Positions 33,205 to 44,395 of a stretch of DNA of 64,000 bases are shown in pieces. This DNA comes from Rapana venosa. Its lineage: Eukaryota; Mollusca; Gastropoda; Neogastropoda; Muricidae. The notes under the pieces are model-generated. The model did not search any database. It saw only the letters and a list, made by a program, of their open reading frames with translations, and was not told the DNA's origin. Every line of letters starts with the position of its first letter. The stretch's first letter is position 1. The stretch spans positions 41,020,243-41,084,242 of the forward strand of contig CM054138.1 of NCBI GenBank assembly GCA_028751875.1, in the 5' to 3' direction. Both the position numbers and the translations under genes were made by a program.

Positions 33205-35515
33205 CTGAAAAGGAAGAAGTACAATTTCAATAATGCCAGCCATAATGCAAAGTTTCTCCTGTACTTTTGTTGTTGCTTTCATTGTTGCTGACTTCTTGGG
33301 TTTTTTTAAAATTTCACGAAATACGCTGCCTCCGACTGCTACAATTTTCTTCACCTTGATCCTGATCATACTATGGTTATTAATAGATGACATACTTTTT
33401 ATCTGACTTATTTACTTTGCCACATATGTGTCTCCTTTCTAGCTTTAATTTCTTATTTGTATAGAAGAAACAAACTGTATTCAGGGTTGATCTCTTTAAA
33501 TTTGTTAACTTTGCAGTTCACTGCCATTGTCATGGGCAAGTAATCAGGGTGCTTCATTCAGCTACAAAGAGTGAGTCACTGCTTTGAAACTTACAGAAAT
33601 ACTGAAATAATAAATAGACAGACAGATGGATAAAGATATAGATTGACAGATAAATGATAATGATGATGATGACGATGATGATGAGATGATAACAATATGG
33701 AATTTATATAGCGCAATTATCTTGTTTAAAAAAATCCCCAGATAGATCAGATAAACAGCCGTTCTTAAAATCCCGATCAATGAAAAGACAAACACAGCCA
33801 TACAGACAGACAGACAGACAGACGAAACCATTTGTGAAAGTTTTTCATTTGGGAATCCAAAAACACACACAGAGACCTGTCAAACACAGAATTTTCCTTG
33901 TCTCCCTTCAATTCCAGTCCCCAAGCAATAAAAGACTGAAACCCCTTCTGTGACCTCTGAACTGTGTCATGCTCTCCCTCTGTAGACCCACAACATTGCT
34001 CTGATGACCCTCAGGCCTATGCCGTTTCATCTGACGTCCATCATACCGGGATGAAGTTAAATGTCAGCCACGGTTTTTGGGGCCCAGGTGCAATCAAGTA
34101 CCCCAAATTCATTCATGCTTCTTCAGTTCTTGACAAATGATCATCACAAACACTAATGGTATCATAGCAGTCGCTCTTTGACCCTCTTCTTGTTGGATTC
34201 TACAGAGCTAAACTGCCTGTAGATTTTGAATTCTTTGAAGGTTTTCTACCCCCAACTGACTTACTTTACTCCTTAGACAATTGTGTGTGTGCATGGCAGG
34301 CTATCAAGATGAAATTTTGTCACAAGCTAGGTATGTCTTTGTACTTGCATTTAGGCGCAAGTTTATGTGTCTGGTCACTGTCACCTTATTTGTCACCAAT
34401 CACAGGTAAAAGTATGGTATATACGATAAAACAGCAAATCCTGCATGGATTTGACAATAGTTCATGCATGTTAGTGTCGAAAAAGGAACTGATACCCAGC
34501 TGATGTGTTTACTAATGGTTATGTGCGATAGTACTTCAAGGATGTATCACACAATGTCCCCATAACACCTGTTGTTTTATGGTTTGTCTCGAAGGGGACA
34601 GAAGTTTTGTTTTAACACTTTTTTTTCATTTTTTTAAAAAAAAAGTCATTTTTAATCAACATGTGACCTTTATACTGCAGTTCATATCTGCGTGTGCTAC
34701 CACATGTTTGTTAAGTGTACAGAAGTGTATTATTGTACATACTGTACACTTAAGCACAGGTTTTGACAAATTCGAAAAAAACAAAAGAACTTCTGTAACG
34801 CTACAAAATTTTAATGTTGGTAGTCTCTAAAGTAGTCGTAGTAATGGCACAGGGTCACATCACATCACGAAAAGCACAAATTATGGATGTGTGGGGGGTG
34901 TATCCATTGCTGTCACCTGTCAACCTTGGCAGACTGGAGACCTTTTTTCTTTTCCTTCTTGCTATTTTCGTTATCGGCATATCTGTTCGTTTCTGCCATT
35001 GCAATTTCAAAGCAAAAGTGTGGCAATAATGAGAAAACAGTCAAAAGGCGTCGTTTTCAGGTGTCTATGCAGTGGACCAGCCGGGAGGTCAAATTTCTTC
35101 ACAGTCTGTGTGTGTAGCACAGGTTAGGAATGTGCCCTGTAGCACATTATTTTCTGGCTCACTCTTCTCCCTAACTGCAGCATTTCCTTCCTCCTCTTCC
35201 TTGTAAGCATTTAAAATCGGACTCCTTAACAATTTGTTCAAAGGGTTTCTACTTCCAATACAATAACATTCAATTAATCATCTCGCTAATCAGATGAATT
35301 GTCTGCTACCAAAGAAGAACCCATTTTTTCCCCCACTTTGCTATGATTGAACAGCGTTCTGGTTGCTGGCTGTTATTTCTTCCATTCCTCCCTATTACAC
35401 AAATGTTAGTGATCTAAATTTAACACTGGCACCCTCTCTAACACTCCCTGCATCGCCCCACCAATTTTCAGACACATAGTGTGAAAACCACGAGATCTGT
35501 GTGTGATGGAAAAGT
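33205..35515. other. Long intron; hairpin at 34711-34753
   Basis: No exon seen. 33600-33700 has (GAT)n and (CAGA)n tracts with a short LINE/SINE-type tail (GGAATTTATATAGCGCAATT). 34711-34753 is a 12-bp perfect inverted repeat, TTAAGTGTACAG and CTGTACACTTAA, with a 19-nt loop. Confidence 0.5.
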
Positions 35516-35516
35516 A

Positions 35517-35600
35517 CTGCCCACGTGGGCAGCACCAACTGTCGGCTGCGGTCGTATTGGAATCTAGCGGCGGCCGCCGTTACTGTTGGCTACGGCCGTA
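35517..35600. repeat. Cluster of three GC-rich palindromes
   Basis: CTGCCCACGTGGGCAG at 35517-35532, CGGCGGCCGCCG at about 35568-35579 and TACGGCCGTA at 35591-35600 are perfect palindromes in an 84-bp GC-rich island. The pieces ACTGTCGGCTGCGGTCGTA and ACTGTTGGCTACGGCCGTA are a near-direct repeat. The first contains an E-box, CACGTG. Function unknown. Confidence 0.7.
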
Positions 35601-35744
35601 ACGGGGTCAAGACGGTTAAAGTCTTTTCCTCTAAAGATATGTTTAAAAAAAAAAAAATTTAAGACTTCTTTTTAAAAAAGCAAACCAAAAAGATTTAACT
35701 TTTTTTTCCCCAGCTACAGCTAACAGGTTCACTAAAGTTGAGAT

Positions 35745-35930
35745 TTTTTCACATATAAGAAACCACTTAGGGTCCCCCCCCTCCCCCCCCACATATATGG
35801 AACCATTTGGGTCCCCCCCCCCCCCCCCCCCCCACATTTACGAACCATTTAGGGTACCCCCCACCCCCCCACATAATGGAACCATTTAGGGTTCCCCACC
35901 TCCCCCCCCCCCCCCCCCCCCCCAACATTT
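35745..35930. repeat. C-rich minisatellite, about 50-bp unit
   Basis: Four units of ACATTTACGAACCATTTAGG type followed by long C runs. The proline-rich frame across it is a product of the C runs. Confidence 0.85.
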
Positions 35931-35939
35931 ACAAACTGC

Positions 35940-37260
35940 TTTTGACTTTGGGAAAAAACAATGGGGTTTTAACTAAAGAAGAGGTTTTTATATGGGACGC
36001 TGCTGAAACTGTCCTTTTGACAACACTCATTTTTCACACCCAGTCGTTATCGCATGAAAGTAATGGTCACCTCTGGGCCAACCCTTTGGGTTGGGGGGTT
36101 GGGGAAGGGGAAGGGGGGGGGGAAACGGGGGAGGTGTGCCCCTTTGGGTTTTTCCCCCAGCCCCAGCATTCCTTTTTGGGGCATTTTGGATGACACAGGC
36201 TAAAGGGGAAAAAAACCACCCTAGGAAAAAAACTAGCAGTGCTGTCTTTCTTTTCTGCTTTTAGTTAAACCCATCAATCCCACTAGCATGATAACAAAAC
36301 AAAAACACACTAAGTAGACCAGAAAAAGGGAAAGGTATAGGGTCCCATAAACCGTAAAGGGCGTAGGGAGTGGGGTCAGAGCCTCCTTCTTAGGGGGCCC
36401 GCAAAGAGGGCAGTCCATTCTCTTCCCCCTGCTTTACCTTCCTGCCCCAAAGAGGGAGGATCCTTTACAGCTGGGGGTTTGGGGATGATGAAGCCCAAAG
36501 GGCCCCAAACAGTCACCCACAATGTCACCAGCTCGATGCTGTTTAAAATTTGGTGGGGGAAGGAGTGCTGCCACTCTATCCCTTCCCCAAAACCAAACAA
36601 TTATTTTACAAAAAAAACCAACTTCTGACCCTTTTTTTTAGCCCAAAATTTGCTTGTTTGCGCACTTTTGAAAACAGAAACTCCCACTAAGGGCCTTTAG
36701 CACTCCCACAGATCTAAAAAAAAAGATATACCCCCCCCCCCAAAAAAAAAAAAGAAATTTAAACAAATTTTTTGGGGAAGAAAACACTTGATTTCTTACA
36801 TAGTTTCTTCTTACGTGTTCCTGAGTCTTTGCACTTTTATAAAATGGTAGGAAAAACTATGTGAATATAGCATATAACTTTTTGATTAAAATAAATAATT
36901 TTCCTTGAATAATTTATAACTTTTGACCCTTTTTATTCAACTTTCCTGGGGCAATGCTGATTCCATTTTTATTTCGTCGGCAACTGTAAAAGAAATAATT
37001 ACAAAAACAGAAAAAAAAAAAATGAGAAACCATTCAAGCAAAGTTTTTCCCCCAAGTGATATATATTGGCACACCACCCCCGCAAAACCCCCAAAACACA
37101 ACAACTTGTGAAAATTTTTAATGTACAGCAACACAAAAAAATTCTCATCAATTTAAAAAAGATATCAAAAACATTAACAGAAAAAATTAAAAGCAATTTA
37201 TTTGACCTTTGTGTGTGTGGGAGGGGGTACTTTTTTTCTTTTTTTTTTTCATTCTTTTTT
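35940..37260. other. Homopolymer-rich sequence, no gene seen
   Basis: Many runs of G, C, T and A (for example 36105-36123, 36731-36752, 37228-37264). This texture is unlike neighbouring DNA and suggests low consensus quality. No exon motif is found. Confidence 0.45.
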
Positions 37261-37261
37261 T

Positions 37262-37340
37262 TTTCAAGGATAATGGTATAAGAACATGTGTGCTTTTTTT
37301 ACATACGTCCCCATATACATGCAGTTTGTAAATTGGCGTG
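37262..37340 (-). mobile_element. SINE-1 3' fragment
   Basis: TTCAAGGATAATGGTATAAG, then TGTGCTTTTTTTACATACGT and CATGCAGTTTGTAAATT match the reverse complement of the SINE-1 3' part. A (GT)n-rich microsatellite follows to about 37460. Confidence 0.7.
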
Positions 37341-37494
37341 CATGTGTGTTTTGTGCGTGTGTATGTGGTGTGTGTTTGTGAGGTGTGTTTTGTGTGAGTG
37401 TGTGTGTGGTATGTGTGTGTGCGCGTACACCTGTGTGTGGTGTGGGGTCACTGTGTCGTGTGTGTGGCCCTTTGCACTCAAAAATTAACTTTTA

Positions 37495-37800
37495 GCAGCT
37501 TTGCTACCCGCATGACCAGTGGTTAGTGCCTTGGATTTTTGGAATGGAAAGGGGCGGGTTTGAATCCCTAAGAGTCGTAGGGATTTTTCGGACTCCGGCT
37601 GGCTCTTACCCGGGGTGAGTTGTTTTGGGCTCAGTGGGAAGAATGGGACCACAAAAGTTTGAGCTTCCTCCACTTTATGGATGCGAGTTTGAAGAGTGTT
37701 TTGAAATGACCTGACCAACACTGCAGGGGTCTGTATCTCTCCCAGTCTCGGGCCGGTTGATGCCGGGATATATTATGATAGGAAGTGTAGAGTACAACCC
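37495..37800 (+). mobile_element. tRNA-headed SINE, family uncertain
   Basis: The head reads CGCATGACCAGTGGTTAGTG (A-box-like) and GGGTTTGAATCCC (B-box-like), with a downstream body ending in CCAGTCTCGGGCCGGTTGAT. The head is closest in layout to SINE-4 at 44396. The body does not clearly match the other families here. Confidence 0.6.
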
Positions 37801-38500
37801 TGTCAAGTAGTCTCACAGCACATGCACCTCCACAGCAGCATCATTATGTCAGGCCTCATTCTCATTGATCATCATACAATAAAAAAAAAAAAATTTGCCT
37901 CTGATTCAGTGGTCCCAGTTGCTCTGGTCTCATGGTGACCTCAGAATCGGATTCCCTAGATACATTTCTGTGCCTGTGTTGAGTTTGTGTCAAAGACCTG
38001 AGGGTTTGGGGGTTCAGGGGGAGGGAGCTTGTGGTGGTTGCCACCTTGGTGGGCAACTCCCTCAGTCTGGCTCTACGACTGAGCTAATACTGTCATTAGT
38101 TGGGGGGTTTGTAGGTGGTGTCCGGGGTATGATAGCTTAGAACAGGCAAACTGAACGCCACCATTCGGGCACCAAACTGATCCCGCAGCAGTGCAGGGTC
38201 CCTCTGGCTGGTGGCCCCATGACAGCCAGATATTATAGGCTTCCTGTGGACTTCCCACCCTAGGATGAGGACTAAAGAATCTGGGTATGGCTGTGGGGGG
38301 AGATTGAGATGAGTGGCGGAACAGCAGGACGGAGTACAGAAGATTGGCAGCAAAAAACAAAAAACAAAAACAAAACCTTTAGCAGCTTCAAAAAAACACA
38401 AACCCAAATGAGTGAGTGAGTGTGTGCTGTGTGATCACACACACTACGCTCTTCAGTGTGTACACTGCTGGAAAAATGAAGTAAATGAAGAAAACTGCAT
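37801..38500. other. No gene seen before the gap
   Basis: Intron sequence with poly-A and GT words. No RRS1 exon found. It ends at the N run. Confidence 0.4.
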
Positions 38501-39000
38501 NNNNNNNNNNNNNNNNNNNNNNNNNNNNNNNNNNNNNNNNNNNNNNNNNNNNNNNNNNNNNNNNNNNNNNNNNNNNNNNNNNNNNNNNNNNNNNNNNNNN
38601 NNNNNNNNNNNNNNNNNNNNNNNNNNNNNNNNNNNNNNNNNNNNNNNNNNNNNNNNNNNNNNNNNNNNNNNNNNNNNNNNNNNNNNNNNNNNNNNNNNNN
38701 NNNNNNNNNNNNNNNNNNNNNNNNNNNNNNNNNNNNNNNNNNNNNNNNNNNNNNNNNNNNNNNNNNNNNNNNNNNNNNNNNNNNNNNNNNNNNNNNNNNN
38801 NNNNNNNNNNNNNNNNNNNNNNNNNNNNNNNNNNNNNNNNNNNNNNNNNNNNNNNNNNNNNNNNNNNNNNNNNNNNNNNNNNNNNNNNNNNNNNNNNNNN
38901 NNNNNNNNNNNNNNNNNNNNNNNNNNNNNNNNNNNNNNNNNNNNNNNNNNNNNNNNNNNNNNNNNNNNNNNNNNNNNNNNNNNNNNNNNNNNNNNNNNNN
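38501..39000. other. Assembly gap (500 N)
   Basis: Exactly 500 N. It lies inside the large first intron of the RRS1 gene, where the unseen exon with the A-R-D-N-T-Q-L-L motif would be expected. Confidence 1.
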
Positions 39001-40290
39001 AGGCATTAGTGAAGCTGGTTCTCAGAATGATATATCACAACATATGAAATGCATGCAAAGTGATTAATCATTAAAATAGGGATTATTCATCTGATTAATC
39101 ATTAAAATATGAGTTAAAATGATTTTTGTTTCTTTTCTAAGCATGTTTTCACAAAAACTAGTGTTTCACAACATTTCACTTAAATGTTCACCACATATTT
39201 AGCCACTTGGCGGCCATTTTGAATCTGAAAACACATTATGTAATTGATGAAAAAAATCAATAAATGTATTTTTAAATAGCATATACAACCATATTTTACA
39301 CCACCAAATTCCAAGTCAATATCTATACAGGTACAAAATGAAAATCTACCATGTACTGTCTTTTTGGTCCGTCGCAGGGCATTTTAGGGTTTTCGGCAAA
39401 ATTAGACCCCAATATTTAAAACATTTGGTCTAGGATAGCCCTAGAAAAAATTGGACATAATCTATGTATGCATATCTTTTAAGCAATGTAAAAATGTAGC
39501 CATAAGATGCTATCTTATCCAACCTGTTGGACCTCAAACATGGCTTATGTGCTATTTGAGTGAACCACCAATCACATGAGGCAATTTTAACAAAGTATAT
39601 CATTTTCCCCCTTCAAGATAGAGAGCTGATTCTTTTTGTAGGTATTATTAGTATTATAGACATTGTATGTGGACATTTTTATGGGTGTGATTGTAGTGCT
39701 TTCCGCTACAGGTCCTTTCCAAATAAGGCTTCCATACAGTTAAAATGGCCGAAAAATGTACCGCCATCTTTAGACACCCATAACTTTTGAAAAAATAGAG
39801 ATAGAGACATAATTCTTTTTTTGTTGTGTTTGTTTTAAAAAGTTCTTTTCAAAAATACCATTTTTATGTACAGAAATACTATATAAAATTTTGGCTGCCG
39901 CTACCTAAGAGATTGGATACAGTTCTTCCAAACATTGTCACATTCATTGCATACACCTCAGACACAACTATGCAGGATTTGACACTGATACACGTACAAT
40001 TTAAATGAAAACAAGACAAAAACAATTGCCCGTCAGTTGAGTGTGTCGCCACATGAGCAGCACCACCTACACCTTGTAAATGGCGTGATATGATATATGA
40101 TATATGCATGACCTCAGGCAACTTCACACTCAAGCAAACCCCCCTTGTACCTATACTAGGCTATAGTCTGCAGAATCTTCACAATGTTGAAGGCGATAGA
40201 GAAGGAGAAGACGAAGAAGAATCTAGAACACGGCATGTGGAAATCATGTGGAAATCATGAGTAAGAGCGTACAATATCGAAAAATCTTAC
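39001..40290. other. First intron of RRS1; AT-rich, no further exon
   Basis: AT-rich DNA without recognisable repeats. A short dyad TGATATGATATATGATATAT lies near 40087. No exon-like conserved reading is seen. Confidence 0.45.
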
Positions 40291-40427
40291 TTGAATTCTT
40301 TTCCAGGAATTTTATTGACGTCTACCGCCAACAAATTTCCAACATCCATACATTTCTGTATAGATGTCGGGCTTGAAAACTTTTCCTTTAAAAAAGTTTC
40401 TACTTGAACTGTCTCAGTGTCTGCCAT
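40291..40427 (-). CDS. RRS1: RRS1 first coding exon
   Basis: The exon starts with ATG at 40427 and ends at a GTAAGA donor in phase 2. It encodes MADTETVQVETFLKEKFSSP, then TSIQKCMDVGNLLAVDVNKI and PGKEFK. The D-[VL]-G-N-L-L-A-x-D segment is the N-terminal signature of RRS1. I chose this ATG because the upstream in-frame ATG (40484) would add a 19-residue leader with no family counterpart; it may be 5' untranslated sequence. The stretch before the DVGN motif differs from most relatives. Confidence 0.8.
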
Positions 40428-40549
40428 GCTGCCGGGAGAAAAGTAATGCAAAGTAGTGTCCCTTGCGGAAGACAAGCTTGACAATACGTACCTTTACCGA
40501 AAACTAGTGTAATACAATAGTTGTTTCGAAATCTCGCAACAAATCAATA

Positions 40550-40640
40550 TTTTTTTTATACTCTGCATGTGTGTGTGTGTGTGTGGTGTGTGCGTGCGTG
40601 CGTGCGTACATGCGTGAGTACATGCGTGCGCGCGCTGCAT
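40550..40640. repeat. (TG)n/(CG)-rich microsatellite upstream of RRS1
   Basis: GTGTGTGTGTGTGTG followed by GCGTGCGTGCGTGCGTACAT. It lies about 130 bp upstream of the RRS1 start codon and so within or near the promoter. No TATA box can be argued. Confidence 0.7.
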
Positions 40641-41325
40641 GCGTTCGTAGGCCATGTTTTATAGGTGATTTGTTATTCTTACCCTTTTAACCTTTTTTTC
40701 TTGTAATTCTTCTGCAGTCATTTGTTTATCTCAGGTCATGTCAAAATGATCTTTATTGAGGGTAAAAGATTAAGTTTACATAACTGTTTTCATCCTGCCC
40801 TCACAAAAAAGAAAATCAAGAAAATTGACATAAAAAAGCAATCAAATACAATGTTCACACCTGTTGAAGACAAACCTATGGAGATTTTTTAAAATATAAA
40901 TCCAGACTAACAAACCACGATGAAGCAAATCTAGACAGTATAACATAAGCTCAGGTCATACAGAGAAATGAAGAACATTTACACACACACAAAGAAGAAG
41001 AAGAAGCAAAAACCAACAAAAACAAGACTCACAAGACAAGATAAAACAAAACCAAGACAGTATAACATAAGATAAGATAAGATAACATAACATATATCTA
41101 AGTTGAAGCAGGGATTATTATTTGTTTTCAAGTCATCATACATGTTTTGTACAGGTTGTACTTGTTCTGATTCTACTTGTGATTCCTCTCCAATGACGTG
41201 TTAGTATTATTGTTATTGTTATTATTATTATTATTATTATCCAAGTGTTCAGTCCACTTCCTGATATTCACATGACTGAATTGCTTTGCTCCCCCAACTT
41301 ACCTTTACCTTCACTTCACCTATCC
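40641..41325. other. No recognised gene; A-rich
   Basis: A-rich intergenic sequence with short AAGATAAGATAAGATAACAT repeats near 41070 and an (ATT)n run at 41209-41240. Confidence 0.5.
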
Positions 41326-41327
41326 TC

Positions 41328-43158
41328 TAGTAATAATAATAATAATAATACATGGAACTTATATAGCCCTATATCTTGAAAAGACAAATCAAAGCACATG
41401 CATTCAACCTAATCTTACACAATCATGCAATCAATGATAAATGATCAATAGTTTAAACAAACAGATATTTACAAACATAGTGCGCTGCAGACAAAATCTA
41501 TGAAATAAAATTTCAATAGTCAAATGTTTTACAAAAGCACACACACACACTCACTTAGGTTCTATACTTTAGCAGGGTGATAGGACATGGGTTAGTGAGG
41601 GTGGGATAGCTCTGATATGAAACAGGAGGGGGGAAATCTTAGGTTTGAAATAAATATGTCTTGAGGCTGGATTTAAAAGTGTCATAACTAGGTTTCTGGC
41701 GAAGAGAGAGAGGGAGCTCATTCCAGGTCGATGGACCCGAAATAGAGAAAGAGCGGCGGCCAACAGTGGAATGGTTGAATCTAGGTATTCGTAGGCACAA
41801 GGTATCTGCAGTAGAGCGGAGGGAACGTGAAGGAGTGTACAGGTTAAGACATTCACAGAGGTAGGAGGGTGCAGTTTTATGGAGACATTTGTAACAGAGG
41901 GTACTGATCTTATAATTTACTCTCTGTGGCACAGGCAGCCAGTGGAGAGATCGCAAGAGAGGGGTAATGTGCTCAGATTTTTTCTTTCTGAGAACTAGTC
42001 GAGCTGCGGAGTTTTGTATACGTTGAAGGGAGTGGATAGATGATGCTGGCAGACCATACAAAAGAGAATTACAATAGTCCCGACTGAAAGAATGAGAGAA
42101 GTGACAAGTTTGGCTGTTGCATCAGTGGACAGGTACTTTCGAATTTGCACTAATACGCCGTAATTGATAGTAGCACGACTGACAGGTCTGAGTGATGAAT
42201 TTTTTCATGGAGAGTGTGTTGTCGATAACAACACCTAGATACTTCACAGAAGTGGATAGAGGGACTGATGTATTGCCAAGTTCTATTGAAGCTGTTGTAA
42301 TGGAAGAGAGTTTGTGTTTGGTCCCTACGAGCATGGCTTCGGTTTTATCTGCATTTAGCTGTAATTTGTTCTGTGTCATCCAGTTTTGAATATCTTCAAA
42401 GCAGTGGGCCATATTTGTGAGGAGAGAAGGCAGATTTTCAGGAGTAACGCTGCTTTGAATCTGAGAGTCATCTGCGTAAAAATGATGGTTGATTTGATGA
42501 CGGTTTATTATATGTGACAGTGGGGCAGTGTAAAGAGTGAAAAGAACAGGGCCTAGAACTGATCCCTGTGGGACTCCGCATTCCAGTTTGGCAGGTATTG
42601 ATTGAATCTTGTTTACTGCAACTGTCTGGAATCGGTCAGTAAGGTATGAATTAAACCAGGTGAGGGCTATGCCAGTAACACCGAACGTTTTTTGAAGACG
42701 GGAGAGAAGAATTGAGTGGTCTATAGTATCAAAGGCTGCTGATAAGTCGAGTAGAGTGAGAAGGGAGATTTTCCCTGAGTCAGAAGCGAGTAGAAGCGTG
42801 TTTAAAGTGTGTACTAGGGTGGTTTCAGTGCTGTGGCTGACGCAATAGGCAGACTGAAACCCAGGAAGAAGATTGTTGGAGAGAAGGTGGCTGTTGAGCT
42901 GTTTGAGAACTACTTTTTCAAGGACTTTAGAAATAAAAAGTAGATTGGAAACAGGTCTATAATTCTTTTTGAGTAGAGGTGTGACTATAGCAGTTTTGAG
43001 AGCTGATGGAACATTTCCTGAAACAAGAGATAAGTTTACTATTTTCGTGATAGCAGGTATGAGTTGTGGTAAGCACTGTGTGAAAAGAGAAGCCGGTATG
43101 GGATCAAGATCACATGATTTTATAGTAATTTCTTTCAGAATTGTCATGATTTCTTTCT
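41328..43158 (-). mobile_element. CR1/L2-like LINE, 5'-truncated, RT largely intact
   Basis: Reading leftward: ITIKSCDLDPIPASLF, then a PLLKKNYRPVSNLLFISKVL stretch that lacks about ten residues present in the element at 45.2-47.6 kb. The catalytic motifs AFDTIDHS and FYADDSQ are intact, followed by GVPQGSVLGPVLFTLYTAPL. A frameshift near 42062-42125 separates the last part (PASSIHSLQRIQNSAARLVL to PSYDTFKSSLKTYLFQT). No endonuclease domain remains. The 3' end has the AACTTATATAGCCCTATATC tail and (AAT)n. The reading frame runs on into a different element at its 5' side. Confidence 0.9.
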
Positions 43159-43475
43159 CACTAGTAGACCTTGGGAAACCACTGAAGATTTTGCAACCAA
43201 TCCTCACGGTTTTCAGTTTTCCGTAATTATGCCGTTCCACTCAAGGCTACTCCACTCTCTGATGTTGTCTTTCCATCGTTTTCTCTGTCTGCCTCTTCGT
43301 CTCCCTCCCTGTACTGTTCCCGTAGGACAGTCTTGGCCAGTCCAGATGTTCATGTGACGTGCCCATATCACTTCAGTTTGGGTTTTATCACTGAAGTCAG
43401 GAGTTCTTGGTGTGGCCCCAGGGCGTTTTCGATTTTGGTTTTCATTTCCTCGTTAGTTATCTGACCTCTGTATGA
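43159..43475 (-). mobile_element. RTE-like LINE 3' coding fragment
   Basis: In shifting frames the minus strand reads MKTKIENALGPHQELL, SVIKPKLK, YGHVT, TVQGGRRRGRQRKRWKDNIR and REDWLQ. These match the C-terminal end of RTE-type elements (L-K-W-x-G-H-V-x-R and G-x-R-x-x-G-R-x-x-K-R-W-x-D-N-I). The CR1/L2-like LINE joins it directly at about 43158. Confidence 0.75.
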
Positions 43476-43519
<44 letters not shown>

Positions 43520-43660
43520 CGATGACGATGATGATGATGATGATGATGATGGTGATGATAAGCGCTTCGATTTGTTTGTTTTTTACAAGATTCAGCGCTA
43601 TATAAATTCCATATATTATTATTATTATTATGATGATGATGATGATGATGATGATACATA
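43476..43660. repeat. (ATG)n microsatellites flanking a LINE/SINE tail
   Basis: (ATG)n at 43477-43556 and 43630-43655 with, between them, the shared tail GATTTGTTTGTTTTTTACAA..GATTCAGCGCTATATAAATT. The minus-strand poly-His frame is not a gene. Confidence 0.85.
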
Positions 43661-43919
43661 GAACTTATATCCACTATATCTTGTAAAATAACAAATCAAA
43701 GGGCTTTCATTCATCCTACTTTCACTGCAGCCAGTTACAATTAACAGGTTGTGGGGGGGGGGGGGGGTGGGAGTTTTTTTTACAAATCAAAATGTATAAC
43801 ACAAGTTTGCAAAGTTTTCCACAATATAATATTTTGGATTTCTTATGTCATTTCATGTAATTATAACCTAACATGTGTGTTGTGTGTAGTTTTGTGTGTG
43901 TGATGGTGTGTGTGTTGTG

Positions 43920-43955
<36 letters not shown>

Positions 43956-43960
43956 TATAA
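43661..43960. repeat. LINE tail piece and (TG)n
   Basis: A second tail-like piece in the opposite direction at 43657-43710 (ATAGAACTTATATCCACTAT, CTTGTAAAATAACAAATCAA), a G run at 43750-43768, and (TG)n at 43905-43950. Confidence 0.6.
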
Positions 43961-43962
43961 AT

Positions 43963-44178
43963 TCCTTTACATCGAAAATAACGATTTAATGGATGAGCTT
44001 TTTTTCTCTTGTTTTTTTATATTCAGTCTGTGTGTGTGTGCATTTTTGTAAATGTTGTCATGTTCCCAACGGCACAAATGCCCTACTCTTCTGAAAGGCA
44101 GAACAGGTTTTAATGTGTGCACAAGAAGTTCTGCATGCGTTCGCACACTGAACCTCGGCTTAGTCTCATCTGAAGGAG
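43963..44178 (-). mobile_element. SINE-1, truncated, minus orientation
   Basis: From ACATCGAAAATAACGATTTA (3' end) through TGCCCTACTCTTCTGAAAGG and GCGTTCGCACACTGAACCTC to CTTAGTCTCATCTGAAGGA. The tRNA-like head is missing and a (TG)n tract follows directly. Confidence 0.75.
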
Positions 44179-44194
44179 TGCATGCGTGCGTGCA

Positions 44195-44282
<88 letters not shown>

Positions 44283-44296
44283 GTGTGTGTGTGTTG
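44179..44296. repeat. (TG)n microsatellite
   Basis: About 45 uninterrupted TG units preceded by GCATGCGTGCGTGC. It is one of the longest in the window. Confidence 0.95.
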
Positions 44297-44395
44297 ATTG
44301 ATTTAAGGTCTCTTCATCATCTGGTCTCACAGGCAGGCTGATGCAGCCTCCATGTGCTCAAGGACTCTGACACAGTGTTATCATTAGAGAAGGAC

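Larger units (their letters stand above)
22100..40427 (-). other. RRS1: RRS1 gene span (partial)
   Basis: Seven minus-strand exons encode successive parts of one RRS1-like protein. Splice phases agree at 40427-side start, and exactly for exon 4 to 5 to 6. RRS1 works in the nucleolus with RPF2 to load 5S rRNA, RPL5 and RPL11 onto the pre-60S ribosome. Missing parts are the exon carrying the conserved A-R-D-N-T-Q-L-L region, expected between 33204 and 40291, and the basic C-terminal tail after 22100. The introns are filled with SINEs, minisatellites and poor-quality homopolymer-rich sequence. A GC-rich start region near 40430-40640 includes a TG-rich repeat. Confidence 0.82.

Noticed and set aside
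35807..36193. Proline-rich frame
   Set aside because: Generated by C runs in a minisatellite; tract lengths are uncertain.
40427..40484. Upstream in-frame ATG for RRS1 at 40484
   Set aside because: It would add MSSLSSARDTTLHYFSPGS, which has no counterpart in the family; the ATG at 40427 is preferred.
43453..43674. Histidine-rich protein (also at 15162-15443 and 52491-52676)
   Set aside because: These are (ATG)n/(ATT)n microsatellites read on the minus strand.
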